Origin: Botryosphaeria dothidea
Lineage: Eukaryota > Ascomycota > Dothideomycetes > Botryosphaeriales > Botryosphaeriaceae
Reading direction: 5' to 3'
NCBI GenBank assembly: GCA_011503125.2
Contig: WWBZ02000016.1
Location: 3,472,001 to 3,536,000 of the forward strand
Length of the DNA: 64,000 bases
Below are positions 1 to 11,583 of the stretch, piece by piece. The notes beneath the pieces are model-generated. The model saw nothing but the letters and a program-made list of their open reading frames with translations, did no database searches and was not told where the DNA came from. The first letter of the stretch is position 1. Each line of letters starts with the position of its first letter. Made by a program: the position numbers and the translations under genes.

Positions 1-1709
1 ACCCTCGGGTTCCTCTAAGGTTCCTAGATAGCTAGGATATAGTGGATCTTTAGGTCTACTTCCTTGAAGAGCGGGAGCATTACCCTATCCTTGCTCTTAT
101 AGACGTTATACTATATAATAGAGAGAGAGCCTATATCTAATATTGACTTCCTTCTATCTCTAGGTCCGGCTGCGAGGGGGCTAGTGGTGTGGGCTATAAG
201 GAGAGAGTTCCCGCGGGCTCCTCTAAGGCGTGTTGTAAGCTATTAAGTCCGGTAAATCTTATTTAGTTAGGAGGCGGGGGGCGGCTTAAGTCTCTTGGCC
301 TACCTAGTCCCCTCTTAACCGGCTCCTCCTCCCTAATCCTCTTCCTTAGTCCAACGGTTAACTAGTTAGTTTAAGGCTGTGTTTTAGTTATTAGGGGTCC
401 TTCCCGGTGCCTTTCTAGTGCTACTAGGCGGGCCTGGGCGGCCTTAGCATGGCAGGCTCTGCGTGCTAGGCAGGAGTTACTCTAGGCTATATGCTTTTAA
501 GAGTAGTTTGCGTACTATATACTTTCCTTAGGGCAGTCCCTAGTATTATATGCCTTGCTATACTGTCCGTACTTTTCCTCCTTTTTATAATAGTTAGTGA
601 TATGTCCGTAGGCCTAGTACTTAAAACACTGGGTTACTATAAAGGCTGCGTTATAGTACTACGCTATATGGATAGTAAAGTTAATAATAAGCTCCTTATT
701 AATGATCTGGTTAGCGGTTTCGGGGTTTATAGTGCTAAGGATAATGGCCGAGTAAGTTTTCCCCTCTAGGAGCTTCCTCTTTAGCTAGGCTAGCTTGCTA
801 ATACGTAGTCCTGGGTGTAGAGATAGGTTCTACTCCTAGATAGTTTAGATGGTTTAGGGGTCTATAGTGTCGATTCCTTCTCGAGGGACGTTGTGTACTA
901 GTACTAAGTATAGCTGCTGGTTAGGCCTAACTTCTTTTCCTAGTTCTATAGTCTATTTCTAGTCCTAGAGAAGGGCTGTTCTAGTTACTTTATCCGGTAT
1001 AAAGATCTTAACGTCTCTACTAGGGAGCTTCTTAGCAGCAAGTACTTTCTTATACGCCTAGCTTTTTCCTGCCTAGATCTTTCTAATAATTACCTTATTT
1101 AAGAGCTTAGCTATTTCTTATCTATTTGCTATCTCTAGGAAGTAGAGGGTAAGTTTAGTAGTAGCTAGGGGGGTAGGAGGCTTCGGGGCTGCTTAGGCTA
1201 TAATTTATGCCTAGCTACGAGTATTAGGTGTGGGTATAGAGATAGCCTAGATACGGTTGACTATCTTTTAGACTTATTAGACCTCTTTAAGGATATTCTT
1301 AAGGCCTAGCTCCTTAGTAGCTGCCTTCTAGTAGATAGTAATATAATCCTAGAAGATTGTCTTGGTAATGTCGAGAAAATTTTTTACCTAGCTAGAGAGG
1401 ACTAAAGAGAGGCTAGCGGATGTTTATAGGGCTTAGAGGAGGGTATCTACTATTTTTAAGGCTCTCTTAACGTATTCTACGCTGTACTAGGTGCTCTGCG
1501 GTTTCTTAGGGGTATATTAGGGCTAGGTAGAGGTAGTTACTAGGGGAGGCTGTTCGCCTCTTCCTATATCCTCTATATTAACTACTTCGCGGCTATAGTT
1601 GTCTTAAGTACTATTTTAGGACTCGCGAAGCCTAGGAGAGTCCCTAGGGCCCTCTCCCGGCGCCGTAGCTTAGGGTCGATTTTTTAGTGTGGTTATATTT
1701 TTTTCTTTT
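1..1709 (-). mobile_element. LINE copy A, 5' part (ORF1 plus start of ORF2), RIP-mutated
   Basis: On the minus strand this reads from the element's 5' end (start codon region near 1695) through ORF1 to the endonuclease at position 1, where the window cuts it. It aligns along its length with LINE copies D, E, J and N. It keeps the diagnostic 5' block (AAAAAATCGACC... followed by GGCGCCGGGAGAGGGCCC) at about 1640-1690. Dense TAG/TAA stops replace CAG, CAA and TGG codons. At 164-166 it keeps CAA where other copies have TAA, which helps define the ORF1/ORF2 junction. It abuts the 3' region of copy B at about 1710, so it probably inserted into B; its own 3' end and TSD lie outside the window. Confidence 0.85.
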
Positions 1710-1942
1710 AGTCTAATATACTCTATACGTAATAGAGTAGCGAGTATACTCTATAGCTTAAATAGTTCGCTATAGATTTATCTAATTTTTAGATTCTACT
1801 ATATACTTTAGGCTACTAGCTTATCTTATCTTCCCTAGCTAGTAGACTTTATTTATCTCTCCTTCTACTTATTCCTATATACTATACGTAGCTTCGTTCG
1901 CTTTAGAAGACTTTAGTAGGTAGAGAGGTAGTAGTTAAGAAG
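1710..1942 (-). mobile_element. LINE copy B, ORF2 C-terminal fragment (left of Gypsy-A)
   Basis: This matches the distal ORF2 coding region of copies J (40915-41150) and N on the minus strand. It ends at the AGAAG target site (1938-1942) of the Gypsy-A insertion and resumes at 7607. The left edge abuts the 5' end of copy A. Confidence 0.8.
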
Positions 1943-2192
1943 TATAATAGCTTATATCCGATATACTCGCGGAAATATAGTAGTATTACTATCTACGAGA
2001 AGACTAAGCTAAAGAGAAAAGAAAGAAAGGTTTAAGTAAGATAGCGCTACTTATATATCTCTCTAGAGTCCCTTTTATTAGTAGCGAGTTATAGAGTTTT
2101 CTTATTAAGCTTTATTAAGCTTTAGAGTCCTCTTAACCTAAGGTCTTACCGTAAGATCTATCTAAGATATCCTTAGGGTTTAAACCGTAATA
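1943..2192 (-). repeat. Gypsy-A 3' LTR (left)
   Basis: This is a 250 bp direct repeat of 7357-7606. The termini read TATAAT...GTAATA, which is a RIP-mutated form of canonical TG...CA ends. About a dozen differences separate the two LTRs and all that I counted are transitions. Confidence 0.9.
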
Positions 2193-5100
2193 TTACCTCC
2201 CTCCCGGCTTTAAAAATAGATCTCTAGAGCTTTAGTATCTTCTAAAGCGCTTACTAGTTCCTAAGTTAGCCGCGCGTATCCTATCTACTTAACTTAATAG
2301 AGTTTCTACCGTTTCCGCTAGCCTAGCCGTCTTTCTAGTTTTTTATCTAAGATAGCTTTAACCCTCTATTCTTCTTCTCTATTAACGAGTATAGCTAGTA
2401 GTTAATAATCGTTCTATTCTTAGCTTAGTAAAGAATCTATTCTAGCTAGGCGTAAGAGATCGACGTTAAAAACGTTATATATCCTAGTTAGTACGTCTAA
2501 TTTATAGCTATAAGGGCTAATAACCTCGATAACTATAAACTTTACTACTCGATTATTAAGCTTTCGGCTTAGGCGGTCCGTTCGTATATTCTTAAGATTT
2601 AGCTAGACTTTATTCCCTACTTTATACGCTAGTAATAGATTTCTATATCGATTTACTTAGGTCTCCTAATCCTATTATACGTTCGCTATTAATACTTCTA
2701 CCTATTCGGTTATCTCTTTAATCTTTACTATAATTACTTCTTCTTTTTATATTAGTAATATAGAGTTCGGAACTAGTTAAGGATCTTTAAATAACTATAG
2801 TAGCTCGAGGTAGTATTTATATAAGAGGAAGAAGGGGCTAATACCTATCGATAAGAATTCTTAGCTATTTATAGTAAGCTCTATTACTAGTAACTAGTTA
2901 ACCTAGTTATCTTACGCGTAGTTAATTATCCGGTAGAGCTTTCTTTCTATCTCGATATTCGCACGCTCCGTTAATCTATCTATTTTTAGATAGTAGGCCG
3001 TTAAGATTCGTCTTTTAATTCTAAGTAATTAGTAAACCCTCTTTTATAGCTAGCTAATAAATTAGCTTCCCCGATTAGAGATAATAGCGGTTAGAACTCT
3101 ATAGTAGCGGTAGAAGCAGCGAATAAATATCCTAGTAACTATTTCTACTTTAATATCCTTATAGGCCTTAAGGATAACTTCTTTACCTAATCGATTAGTA
3201 ATAACTATAAGTATCCGATATTCTTAGCTCTCGGGTAGCGGTCTAATAAAGTCGACTAAGATCTCTCTCTACTAATAGTTTAGTACTAGTAACGGCCGTA
3301 GTAGTTCTTATTTACGGTCTCTCTAGACTCTAGTCCTTCCGTAAATATTATAGTTACGTACGAATCTACGTATATTAGATACGAAGTTCGGCTAGAAGAA
3401 CTATCTTGCGATAAGGGCTATTATTCTAGTACGTCTAGGATAAACTACTATTATTAAATCGTAGAGTATCTAGATTAGCTTAGTTCTTAAAGGCTCGTAG
3501 TTTAGTACCTAACGTCTACTACGGAATAGTAACTCTCCTTAATTATTTAAGAAGTAATTAGTAATTAAGAGCTTAACTAGTTCTTCTAAATCGTTTAGTA
3601 GCGTTCTTCTACCCTCTCTTACTACTATTATAAGACGTCTATAGTCCGGATCCGCTACTTTTACCTCTTACTAGAGCTACTATAAATAGTCTTTAATTAA
3701 CGTTACTTCTTATTCGTATACTAGTTCGTCTATAGATCTATCTAATAGTTCGTCTACTAGTTTATCTACTAGTTTATCTACTTATTCGTCTACTTCTTAT
3801 TCGGTTATAGCTTATCGTCTTATTTATACTAGTATTACTAAAACTCTCTAATAGTTAGCTTAAATCTTATCTAGGCTTAAGAGTCGTGCGATACGATATT
3901 AAAGCCTCTTATTATCTTAAGATACTAGTAAGTCTTAGTCTCTTCGTATAAGTACGTTAGGCTAAGCTCTAAGCTTGCCTAGATGGTAAGTAATAGTAAA
4001 GTTAAATCGGCTTAGAATTAGCTACTATCTTATTTACCTCTTAGAGAGCCGTCGGACTATTATAAAGTATTCGAGATTCTTATAGTCCGTAATAATCTTA
4101 AATTCTTTTACGCTTCGTAGCTCTATATCCTACTACTAAAGATACTTAATAATCGTAAGAAGCTTCTTATCGTAGATCTTATAGTTATACTCTGCTAGCG
4201 AGTTCTTCTTTAAGAAGTAAGTAACTAGCCGGAGTACTCTATTATTATCGTATTAGGATAAAATTCCTCCTATATAGTATCCTAAGGAGTTAGTCTCGAG
4301 AATTATCTTTCGGTCCGGGTTAAATTAGGTAAGGATTAGTGCCGTGATAAAGGCCTTCTTTAGCTTTCGAAACGCTCTTTCTACTCCTTCTATTTAATAG
4401 AACGAAACGTCTTTCTTTATAAGTATATATAACGGAGCCGTAGTCTTCGAGTATTTATTAATAAAGCGCCGGTAGAAGTTCGTAAAGCTAAGGAATCTAA
4501 GTACTCCTTTAACTATAGTTAGTATTTCCTATTTCTAAATAGCTTTTACCTTAGCTAGGTCTATACGGATACCTTTTCTAGCTTCGATAATAAATCTAAG
4601 ATACTTTATTAACTAAACCTCGAATTCGTACTTATTGATATTAAGCTATAGTCCCGCTACTTATAGCTTTTCGAGAACCTTAGTTACGTACTCTCGGTAT
4701 TAGATACGGGATCCCTCGGTAAAAATAAGTATATTATCGATATAAGCCGATACGAAGTCGTCTAGGAAGTCCTATAGGGTTTAGTTAATATATCGTTAAA
4801 AGGTACTTAGTATATTAGCTAGTCTAAAGAGAGTAATAAGCTACTTAAATAGTCTAAAGCGGGTTCGAAAGGCTATAAGCTATTTATCTCCTAGTTTAAC
4901 CCGAATCTTATTAAATGCTATAATTATATCGAGTTTCGTAAACTATCTTACCTTACTAATCCGGTTAAGGGTCTCCTAGATAAGAGGTAGTAGATATCGA
5001 TTCTTCCGTATAAGTTAATTAAGAGCTCGGTAGTTATAATAGAATCGTAAGCCTCTATCTAGTTTCTTTATAAAGAGGACTAGTACTACGGCTAGAGAAT

Positions 5101-5900
5101 TACTTATACGGATAAAGCCTTTATCGAGTAGCTCTATAAGCGTTTTCCGGAGTACTAGTAGTTTATTTCTAGATATATTATATAAGGGTCCCTATAGGGC
5201 TACTAGTATCCTTCTATTCTTATCTTTCTTAAGCTTAATCTAATAATCGATTCTAGATCGGTATAGAGATAACTTATCGGCTTTACTTCTATCGAAGGTA
5301 TCGAGAAACCGTTTATCTAACTAGGCTAGTAGTTTCGTTCTTAGATTCGTATACTTCTTCTTAGTAAGTACTTTATTAATATTAGCTAGACTTACTAAGA
5401 AAACCTAGTAACCGAGTCGTTTCTTCCTCGTAAGAAGGCGGAACCTAGCGGCTCCGACCCTTCTATAGTTAAGTTCTTTCCTCTCTCTCTAGCTTTATAC
5501 TACTAGACTAGAGTCCTTAAATCTAAAGATTTATTTTTCTATATCTAGTTCTACTCTCTCTTTTACTAACTATAGTAAGCTAAGAATAACTTTATAGCCT
5601 TTAATCCTTAGAGCTATATAGAAGTAAGCTCTTTTCGTTTAGTATCCGCCGATATCGATCTCGGTAATTACTACTTCGGTAATCTAGAAGTCGGTAATAG
5701 TATTAACTAACTAGATTTATCTTAGTCGGATAGGGATACGCTAGAGTTTATATCTTCGAGCGAATCGAGTATTAATAAAGCTATAGAATAAGTACCTAGA
5801 ATTAATAAGGGTTTAAGTAGAGATCTCCTTATTAATAAGTACTAAAACTAAGAAAGGTAGTTTTTCTATATACTTATTCTCGAATTGCTTCTAATCTACT
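2193..5900 (-). pseudogene. Gypsy-A pol remnant (RT, RNase H, integrase)
   Basis: Conceptual minus-strand translation reads through many in-frame stops. It gives a reverse transcriptase core with SAYIDN-ILIF at about 4725-4750, where the second Asp codon of YIDD has become Asn by G-to-A after T. An RNase H segment (KNSLAEYNYKIYDK) lies at about 4150-4210. Integrase follows with NYNIYGRTRV (ancestral C..C) at about 3320-3360 and VDFI.PLPES at about 3230-3260. The RT-RH-IN order is that of Ty3/Gypsy, not Copia. Short CTAC/TCG-rich tandem motifs occur at about 3720-3800. No stretch is long enough to encode protein. Confidence 0.8.
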
Positions 5901-7200
5901 TAAAGCTTACTTTACTCCTTTTACTCCTAACGGCGAATTTTATTAGGAGCTACTCTTTTTCCGAATTCTTATTAACCTCTAATACTTTAGTATCCTCCTC
6001 TAATTACGGAGGAACTTTCTACTCCGACTATCTAATACTAGTAGCTTAAGCTAGGCGACGGGTAGGCGTATAAGAGTATATATACTTCTAGTGTTCTAAA
6101 GCACTATAACGCGTATAAAGTCTATTCTAACGACGTCGGTTAATCTTATCTTAAGTTACCTATTTAGCTCTCTAGGTTAGTACGGCTTTAGCTAGGCCCG
6201 TTAGTTCCTAGTCTATTTAGTCGTTTTAAGGGGGCTTTAGATACGTAGTAGTCTTTATTATAGTTACTGGCGTCTTCTAGAGGTTATTTCTAAACTTCTA
6301 GGTACGTAGTTAAAAAGCTTCTAACTAGTTACTTACTCGCTTAAGCTCTATATAGTAGTTCTCGAACTACTAGTCCGGTTTCGTAAGGCTAATTATTTAT
6401 TATTAAAGCTTCCTACTAAGTCTAGCCTCGAGGTAGAACTTCTTAATTTCGTCTAGCTAGTCCGTGCCTTCTACTTCTAGTAGGAGCTTCCGGTACTCGG
6501 TAAAGTACTCTATAAAGGACTTACTAGCTTAACGAAGTTAATAAAGCTTGCGTTAGACCTTCTCCTTAGTATGCGGGTCGCTAAAGAATAGGCGTAGCTA
6601 TATAATAAGGTTGGTAACCGTAGTATTACTTATTATCGTAACCGCTTAAATCTAGGGCTGTAGTTAGCGGGCAGCTTCCCCTCTTAACCGGTTATATAAC
6701 GCGAAGAACTTCGTTACTTTAGTATAGTTAGTATAGTCGACGTTTAGTTTTATATTAGCTTAAGTAATCTATAGTTCGAGTTAATCTCGGTCTCCTCTAT
6801 ATTTAGCTAATAGACCGAGTTATTTTATAGGTTCGTTCTTTCTTAGGGACGTAGGTCTAGCTAGTAGTTAGACGAGCTACTATAGTAGGCTTTACTCGTT
6901 ATTCTCGGTAGCCACCGAAGCCCCTTAGTCTTAGGTATCGTTCTATATCTTCCTTAGTTATCTTCTTAGATATCTTCTTAGATATCTTCTTAGGTACCCT
7001 CTCTAAGATCTCCTTTTAGATCTTCTTTTAGAGACTTCTTCGTGCCTTCTTAAACGCTACACCGTCGTTTTATTAAAGAACTTCCTTCGGGAACCTTCTT
7101 AAGTGCCTATACGGACACCTTCTTAAACGATTTCCTAGATATAGTTAACTAGTAACGAGCTTAGCTACTATCCTAAACTTCTTAGTAACTTTAGTAGAGA
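5900..7200 (-). pseudogene. Gypsy-A gag/protease region remnant
   Basis: By position it lies between pol and the 5' LTR, where gag and protease are expected. No intact domain can be read. The segment 6108-6300 recurs in opposite orientation at 37894-38114 at high similarity, so it belongs to a repeated family. ATCTTCTTAG-type microrepeats occur at about 6955-7030. Confidence 0.55.
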
Positions 7201-7206
7201 GAAGCC

Positions 7207-7345
7207 GTACTTATATAGGAGCTCTAGCGTATAGAGGAAGAGGATAAGGACGTAGTACTTACGTAGGAGCTATAGCGTATAGAGGAAAGAAGAATAAGAA
7301 CGTAGTACTTACGTAGGAGCTATAGCGTATAGAGGAAGGGAATAA
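7207..7345. repeat. Tandem repeat, three units of about 49 bp, in the Gypsy-A leader
   Basis: Units begin with GTACTTA at 7207, 7255 and 7305. Each continues with a version of TAGGAGCTATAGCGTATAG and a purine run. The array sits just inside the 5' LTR, in the leader or the start of gag. Confidence 0.8.
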
Positions 7346-7356
7346 GCTTAGTCTAA

Positions 7357-7606
7357 TATAATAGCTTATATCCGGTATACTCGCGGAAATATAGTAGTAT
7401 TACTATCTACGAGAAGACTAAGCTAAAGAGAAAAGAAAGAAAGATTTAAGTAAGATAGCGCTACTTATATATCTCTCTAGAGTCTCTTTTATTAGTAGCG
7501 AGTTATAGGGTTTTCTTATTAAGCTTTATTAAGCTTTAGGGTTCTCTTAACCTAAGGTCTCGCCGTAGGATCTATTTAAGGCACCCTTAGGGTTTAAACC
7601 GTAATA
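7357..7606 (-). repeat. Gypsy-A 5' LTR (right)
   Basis: Partner of the LTR at 1943-2192, followed by the AGAAG TSD at 7607-7611. Confidence 0.9.
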
Positions 7607-8193
7607 AGAAGTAAGTTTACCTTTTTTCTAAGTAGGGTTCTTCTAGTAGGGCTAGTAGCGCCTCTAGTACTTAGAGTAGCCCGAGCTATCTATTTAATAC
7701 TCTAGTAAGTTTTCTCTACTACTACCGCGACTAGGCTATTCCTAGCTCTAATAGCCTAGACTAGTACTAGTTCGTCTAGGTATAGTAAGAGTAGGAGAAT
7801 CCCTATCTTATACTCTAAGGTTTATATACTAGTTAACTTATACGCCTCTAAGATAGTACGTAGATACTAGTTTTAGATCTTCTTTAGTAGCTAGATAGTT
7901 ATTTTTCTCTACTCTAGAATTCCCTCTAGGGTATACTATACTCTATAGCCGTAGGTAAGAACTAGCCTTATTACGGCCGTATAGATATAACGGGCTTTAG
8001 TAAATAAGGCTTCCTAGGTAGACGCTGCGAGTCTAGAGAGAGATATATACTATTTAATTATCTTAGCTCCTATTTCCCTAATATAGAATCTCTATCTAAG
8101 CTTATTATCTATATAGACTTCTAGAATCTTAATTATAGGCTCTAGGCATCTAGTAAATCTAGGGATACGAATCCCTACTACTATATTAAATCT
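7607..8193 (-). mobile_element. LINE copy B, ORF2 internal fragment (right of Gypsy-A)
   Basis: This continues copy B from 1942 and matches the region of N around 48680-49265. It stops in ORF2 just after a TTAAATCT motif, where plus-strand copy C begins. The expected next part of ORF2 (RT core) is absent here; copy E resumes further 5' in the element at 18488. Confidence 0.8.
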
Positions 8194-11100
8194 CTAAAAA
8201 ATATAACTATACTAAAAAATCGATTCTAAGCTACGGCGCCGGGAGAGAGCCCTAGAAACTCTTCTAGGCTTCGCGAGTCTTAAAATAGTACTTAAGATAA
8301 CTATAGCCGCGAAGTAGTTAATATAGAGAATATAGAAAGAGGCGAACAGCCTCCTCTAGTAACTACCTCTATCTAGCTCTAATATATCCCTAAGAAACCG
8401 TAGAGTACCTAGTATAGCGTAGAATACGTTAAGAGAGCCTTAAAAATAGTAGATACCCTCCTTTAAGCCCTATAAATATCCGCTAGCCTCTCTTTAGTCC
8501 TCTCTAGCTAGGTAAAAAATTTTCTCGATATTACTAAGATAATCTTCTAGAATTATATTACTATCTACTAGAAGGTAACTACTAAGAAGCTAGGCCTTAA
8601 AGATATTCTTAAAGAGGTCTAATAGGTCTAAAAGATAGTTAACCGTATCTAGGCTATCTTTATATCTATACCTAATACTCGTAGCTAGATATAAATTATA
8701 GCTTAAGTAGCCCCGAAGCCCTCTACCCTCCTAGCTACTACTAAACTTACCCTCTACTTTCTAGAGATAGTAAATAGATAAGAAATAGCTAAGCTCTTAA
8801 ATAAGGTAATTATTAGAAAGATCTAGATAGGAAAAAGCTAGGTATATAAGAAAGTACTTACTACTAAGAAGCTCCCTAGTAGAGACGTTAGAATCTTTAT
8901 ACCGGATAAAGTAACTAGAATAGCTCTTCTCTAAGACTAGGAATAGACTATAGAACTAGGAAAAGAAGTTAGGCCTAACTAGTAGCTATACTTAGTACTA
9001 GTATATAACGTCCCTCGAGAAGAAATCGATACTATAGACTCCTAAGCTATCTAAACTATCTAGAAGTAAAACCTATCTCTATATCTAGGACTACGTATTA
9101 GTAAGCTAGTCTAGCTAAAGAGGAAGCTTCTAGAGAAGAAAACTTACTCGGCTATTATCCTTAGTATTATAAACCCCGAAACTACTAACTAGATTATTAA
9201 TAAGGGGCTTATTATTAACTTTACTATCTATATAGCGTAGTACTATAACGTAGCCTTTATAGTAACCTAGTATTTTAAGTACTAGGCCTACGGTTATATT
9301 ACTAACTATTATAAAAAAAAGGAAAAGTACGAATAATATAGTAAGATATATAATACTAGGGACTACTCTAAGGAAAGTATATAGTACGTAAACTACTCTT
9401 AAAGGTATATAGCCTAGAGTAACTCCTACTTAGCACGTAGAGCCTACTATACTAAGACCGCCTAGGCCCGTTTAGTAGTACTAGAAAGGTACCGAGAAGA
9501 ACCCCTAATAACTAAAATATAGCCTTAAACTAACTAGTTAACCGTTAGACTAAGAAAGAGAATTAGGGAGGAGAAGCCGATTAAGAGGGGACTAGGTAGG
9601 CTAAGAGACTTAAGCCGCCCTCCGCCTTCTAACTAAATAAGGTTTACCGGACTTAATAGCTTATAACACGCCTTAGAGGAGCCCGCGGGAACTCCCTCCT
9701 TATAGCCTATACTACTAGCCCCCTCGTAGCCGGACTTAGAGATAGAAGGAAGTTAATATTAGATATAGGCTCTCTCTTTATTATATAGTATAACGTCTAT
9801 AAGAGTAAGAATAGGGTAATACTCCCGCTCTTTAAGAAAGTAGACCTAAAGATCTACTATATTCTAGCTATCTAGGAACCTTAGAGAAACCCGAGGGTTA
9901 AGATAATAGTAAGATATCCTACCTACTATATAGTTTTTCCCTAGAAGAGAGTAGTAAGAACCTACTTTTTTATAAGTAAGGCTATTAGCCCCGACTCCTA
10001 GCAAGTAATAGTCTATTTACTAGATCTTATTATACTATCCCTTAGTACTAGGATATATATAATCTATATTTATAACTACTATAATCCCCCGCTAGCCTCT
10101 TATACTAGTATAGCGCTAGAAACTCTATCTCTTTTACCGGAAGTTCTTAGAAAACTAGGGGAGTATATTCTCCTAGGGGACTTTAACCTCTACTATTCTA
10201 TCTAGAGAGATATAACCTCCCTAATATACTATATCCTAGCGGATAACCTAATTAAAATAGCTATCGTAGCTAATCTTAACCTAGCCCTTCTAAGAAGTAC
10301 TATTACTAGATAAGATAGTAGTAGCGAGAGTACTCTAGACCTTATCTTTATATTACGGTAGCTAGAGAAGAGAATTCTTAGCTATAGAGTTAGCTAAAAG
10401 CTCGAATTATTCTCTAACTATCTACCTATTCTTACTATACTTAATTTTTTTTCTACTTTCGTAGAACTACGCCCTCTAAGGCTCTAGTAGAAGAAAGTAG
10501 ACTAGAAGAGAACTAATAATATACTCTAATTAAAGCTCGAATATCTTAAAGTAGCCCCTCTTAATACTAAAGTAGACTTAGATTACTTTACTATACTACT
10601 TTAGGAGGCTATCTAAAGGATAATCTAGGAGATTATTCTAGTAGCGAGATCCTCGCCCTAGACCTCTATATAATAGATAAAGGAGTATTCGAACCTAGTA
10701 TACTAGGCTAGAGTAGCTAGAAGAAAGTAGACGGCTATAGGGAGGAAGAAGGACTAGGTAGTATACTAAACTATTACTAATAGTAAGAAGAGGTAGATTA
10801 AAAGAGATAGAATAAAAGTATAGCGTAGAATAGTAGCTAAGATTACTTCGGATCTATCTATACTCTAGAAGCTCTTAAAGTAGATAAGAATAAGGATATT
10901 AGAACCTCTAGCCCTATCTTAGTTTTCACCCCTCTAGAAAGTAGATAAATAACTATATTACGATAACTAGTCTAAGGTAGAAATCCTTACTAACTAGTTC
11001 TTTCTACCTCCTAGGGCTACTAACCTCTTAGATCTAAATAGATATATATATCTAGTACTAGTAGAGATTTTCTAAGACCTTACTAAAGAGTAGATCCTCT

Positions 11101-11574
11101 ATACTATTAAGAAGCTTTCCCTAGATAAGATACTAGGCCTAGATAAGATTACTAATAGATTTCTAAAGTAATACGCTAAGATACTAAGGGGACCCCTTAC
11201 TAGGCTCTTCTAGGGATACCTCGTACTTAGATACTACCCTAGGTAGTTTAAAAGCTCTATTACCGTAGTCCTTAAGAAACTATAGAGGGACGACTATACT
11301 AAAGCTAAGTTATTTAGGCCGATTACTTTACTTAATACGCTAGAGAAGCTACTTAAGAGGATTATAGTAGATAGAATCTTCTAGACTACTAAAGTATACG
11401 GCCTACTCTCTAATATATAGATAGAAGCTAGGAGAAATAGATCCGTAGTAGTAGCTCTTAACCTACTTATAGAATAGATCTATACTATCTAGGTATAAGA
11501 CCTAGGGCTAGTAGCTTTAGTCCTTAGCCTAGATATCTTAGAAGTATATAATTACGTATCTTATAGAAGGCTTC
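8194..11574 (+). mobile_element. LINE copy C, 5' part (ORF1 to RT), heavily RIP-mutated
   Basis: The 5' end lies at about 8194, with ATA (ancestral ATG) at 8203. It runs collinearly with copy D through ORF1 and the endonuclease into the RT domain, then is cut at 11574 by the insertion of D. CA dinucleotides are nearly gone; for example CAG appears as TAG almost throughout. It continues at 16711. Confidence 0.88.
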
Positions 11575-11583
11575 AAAAAAAAC

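Larger units (their letters stand above)
1943..7606 (-). mobile_element. Gypsy-A: complete Ty3/Gypsy LTR retrotransposon, RIP-inactivated
   Basis: The element is 5664 bp with two 250 bp direct repeats (1943-2192 and 7357-7606). A 5 bp TSD, AGAAG, flanks it at 1938-1942 and 7607-7611. A CT-rich run just right of the left LTR (about 2193-2207) is the complement of a polypurine tract, so the element reads on the minus strand. Decayed pol signatures run right to left in Ty3/Gypsy order. They are reverse transcriptase (YID-N, ancestral YIDD, at 4733-4744), RNase H (NYKIYDKKLL-like, about 4150-4205), and integrase (C..C zinc motif then VDFI.PLPES, about 3230-3420). Gag lies at about 5.9-7.2 kb. Stops are everywhere and no product is possible. 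It is younger than its host, LINE B. Confidence 0.9.

Noticed and set aside
491..769. 92-codon hydrophobic plus-strand frame, with similar frames at 12529-12831 (-) and 26189-26449 (+)
   Set aside because: It is antisense to the ORF1 zinc-knuckle region in each LINE copy; its recurrence reflects the repeat, not a gene.
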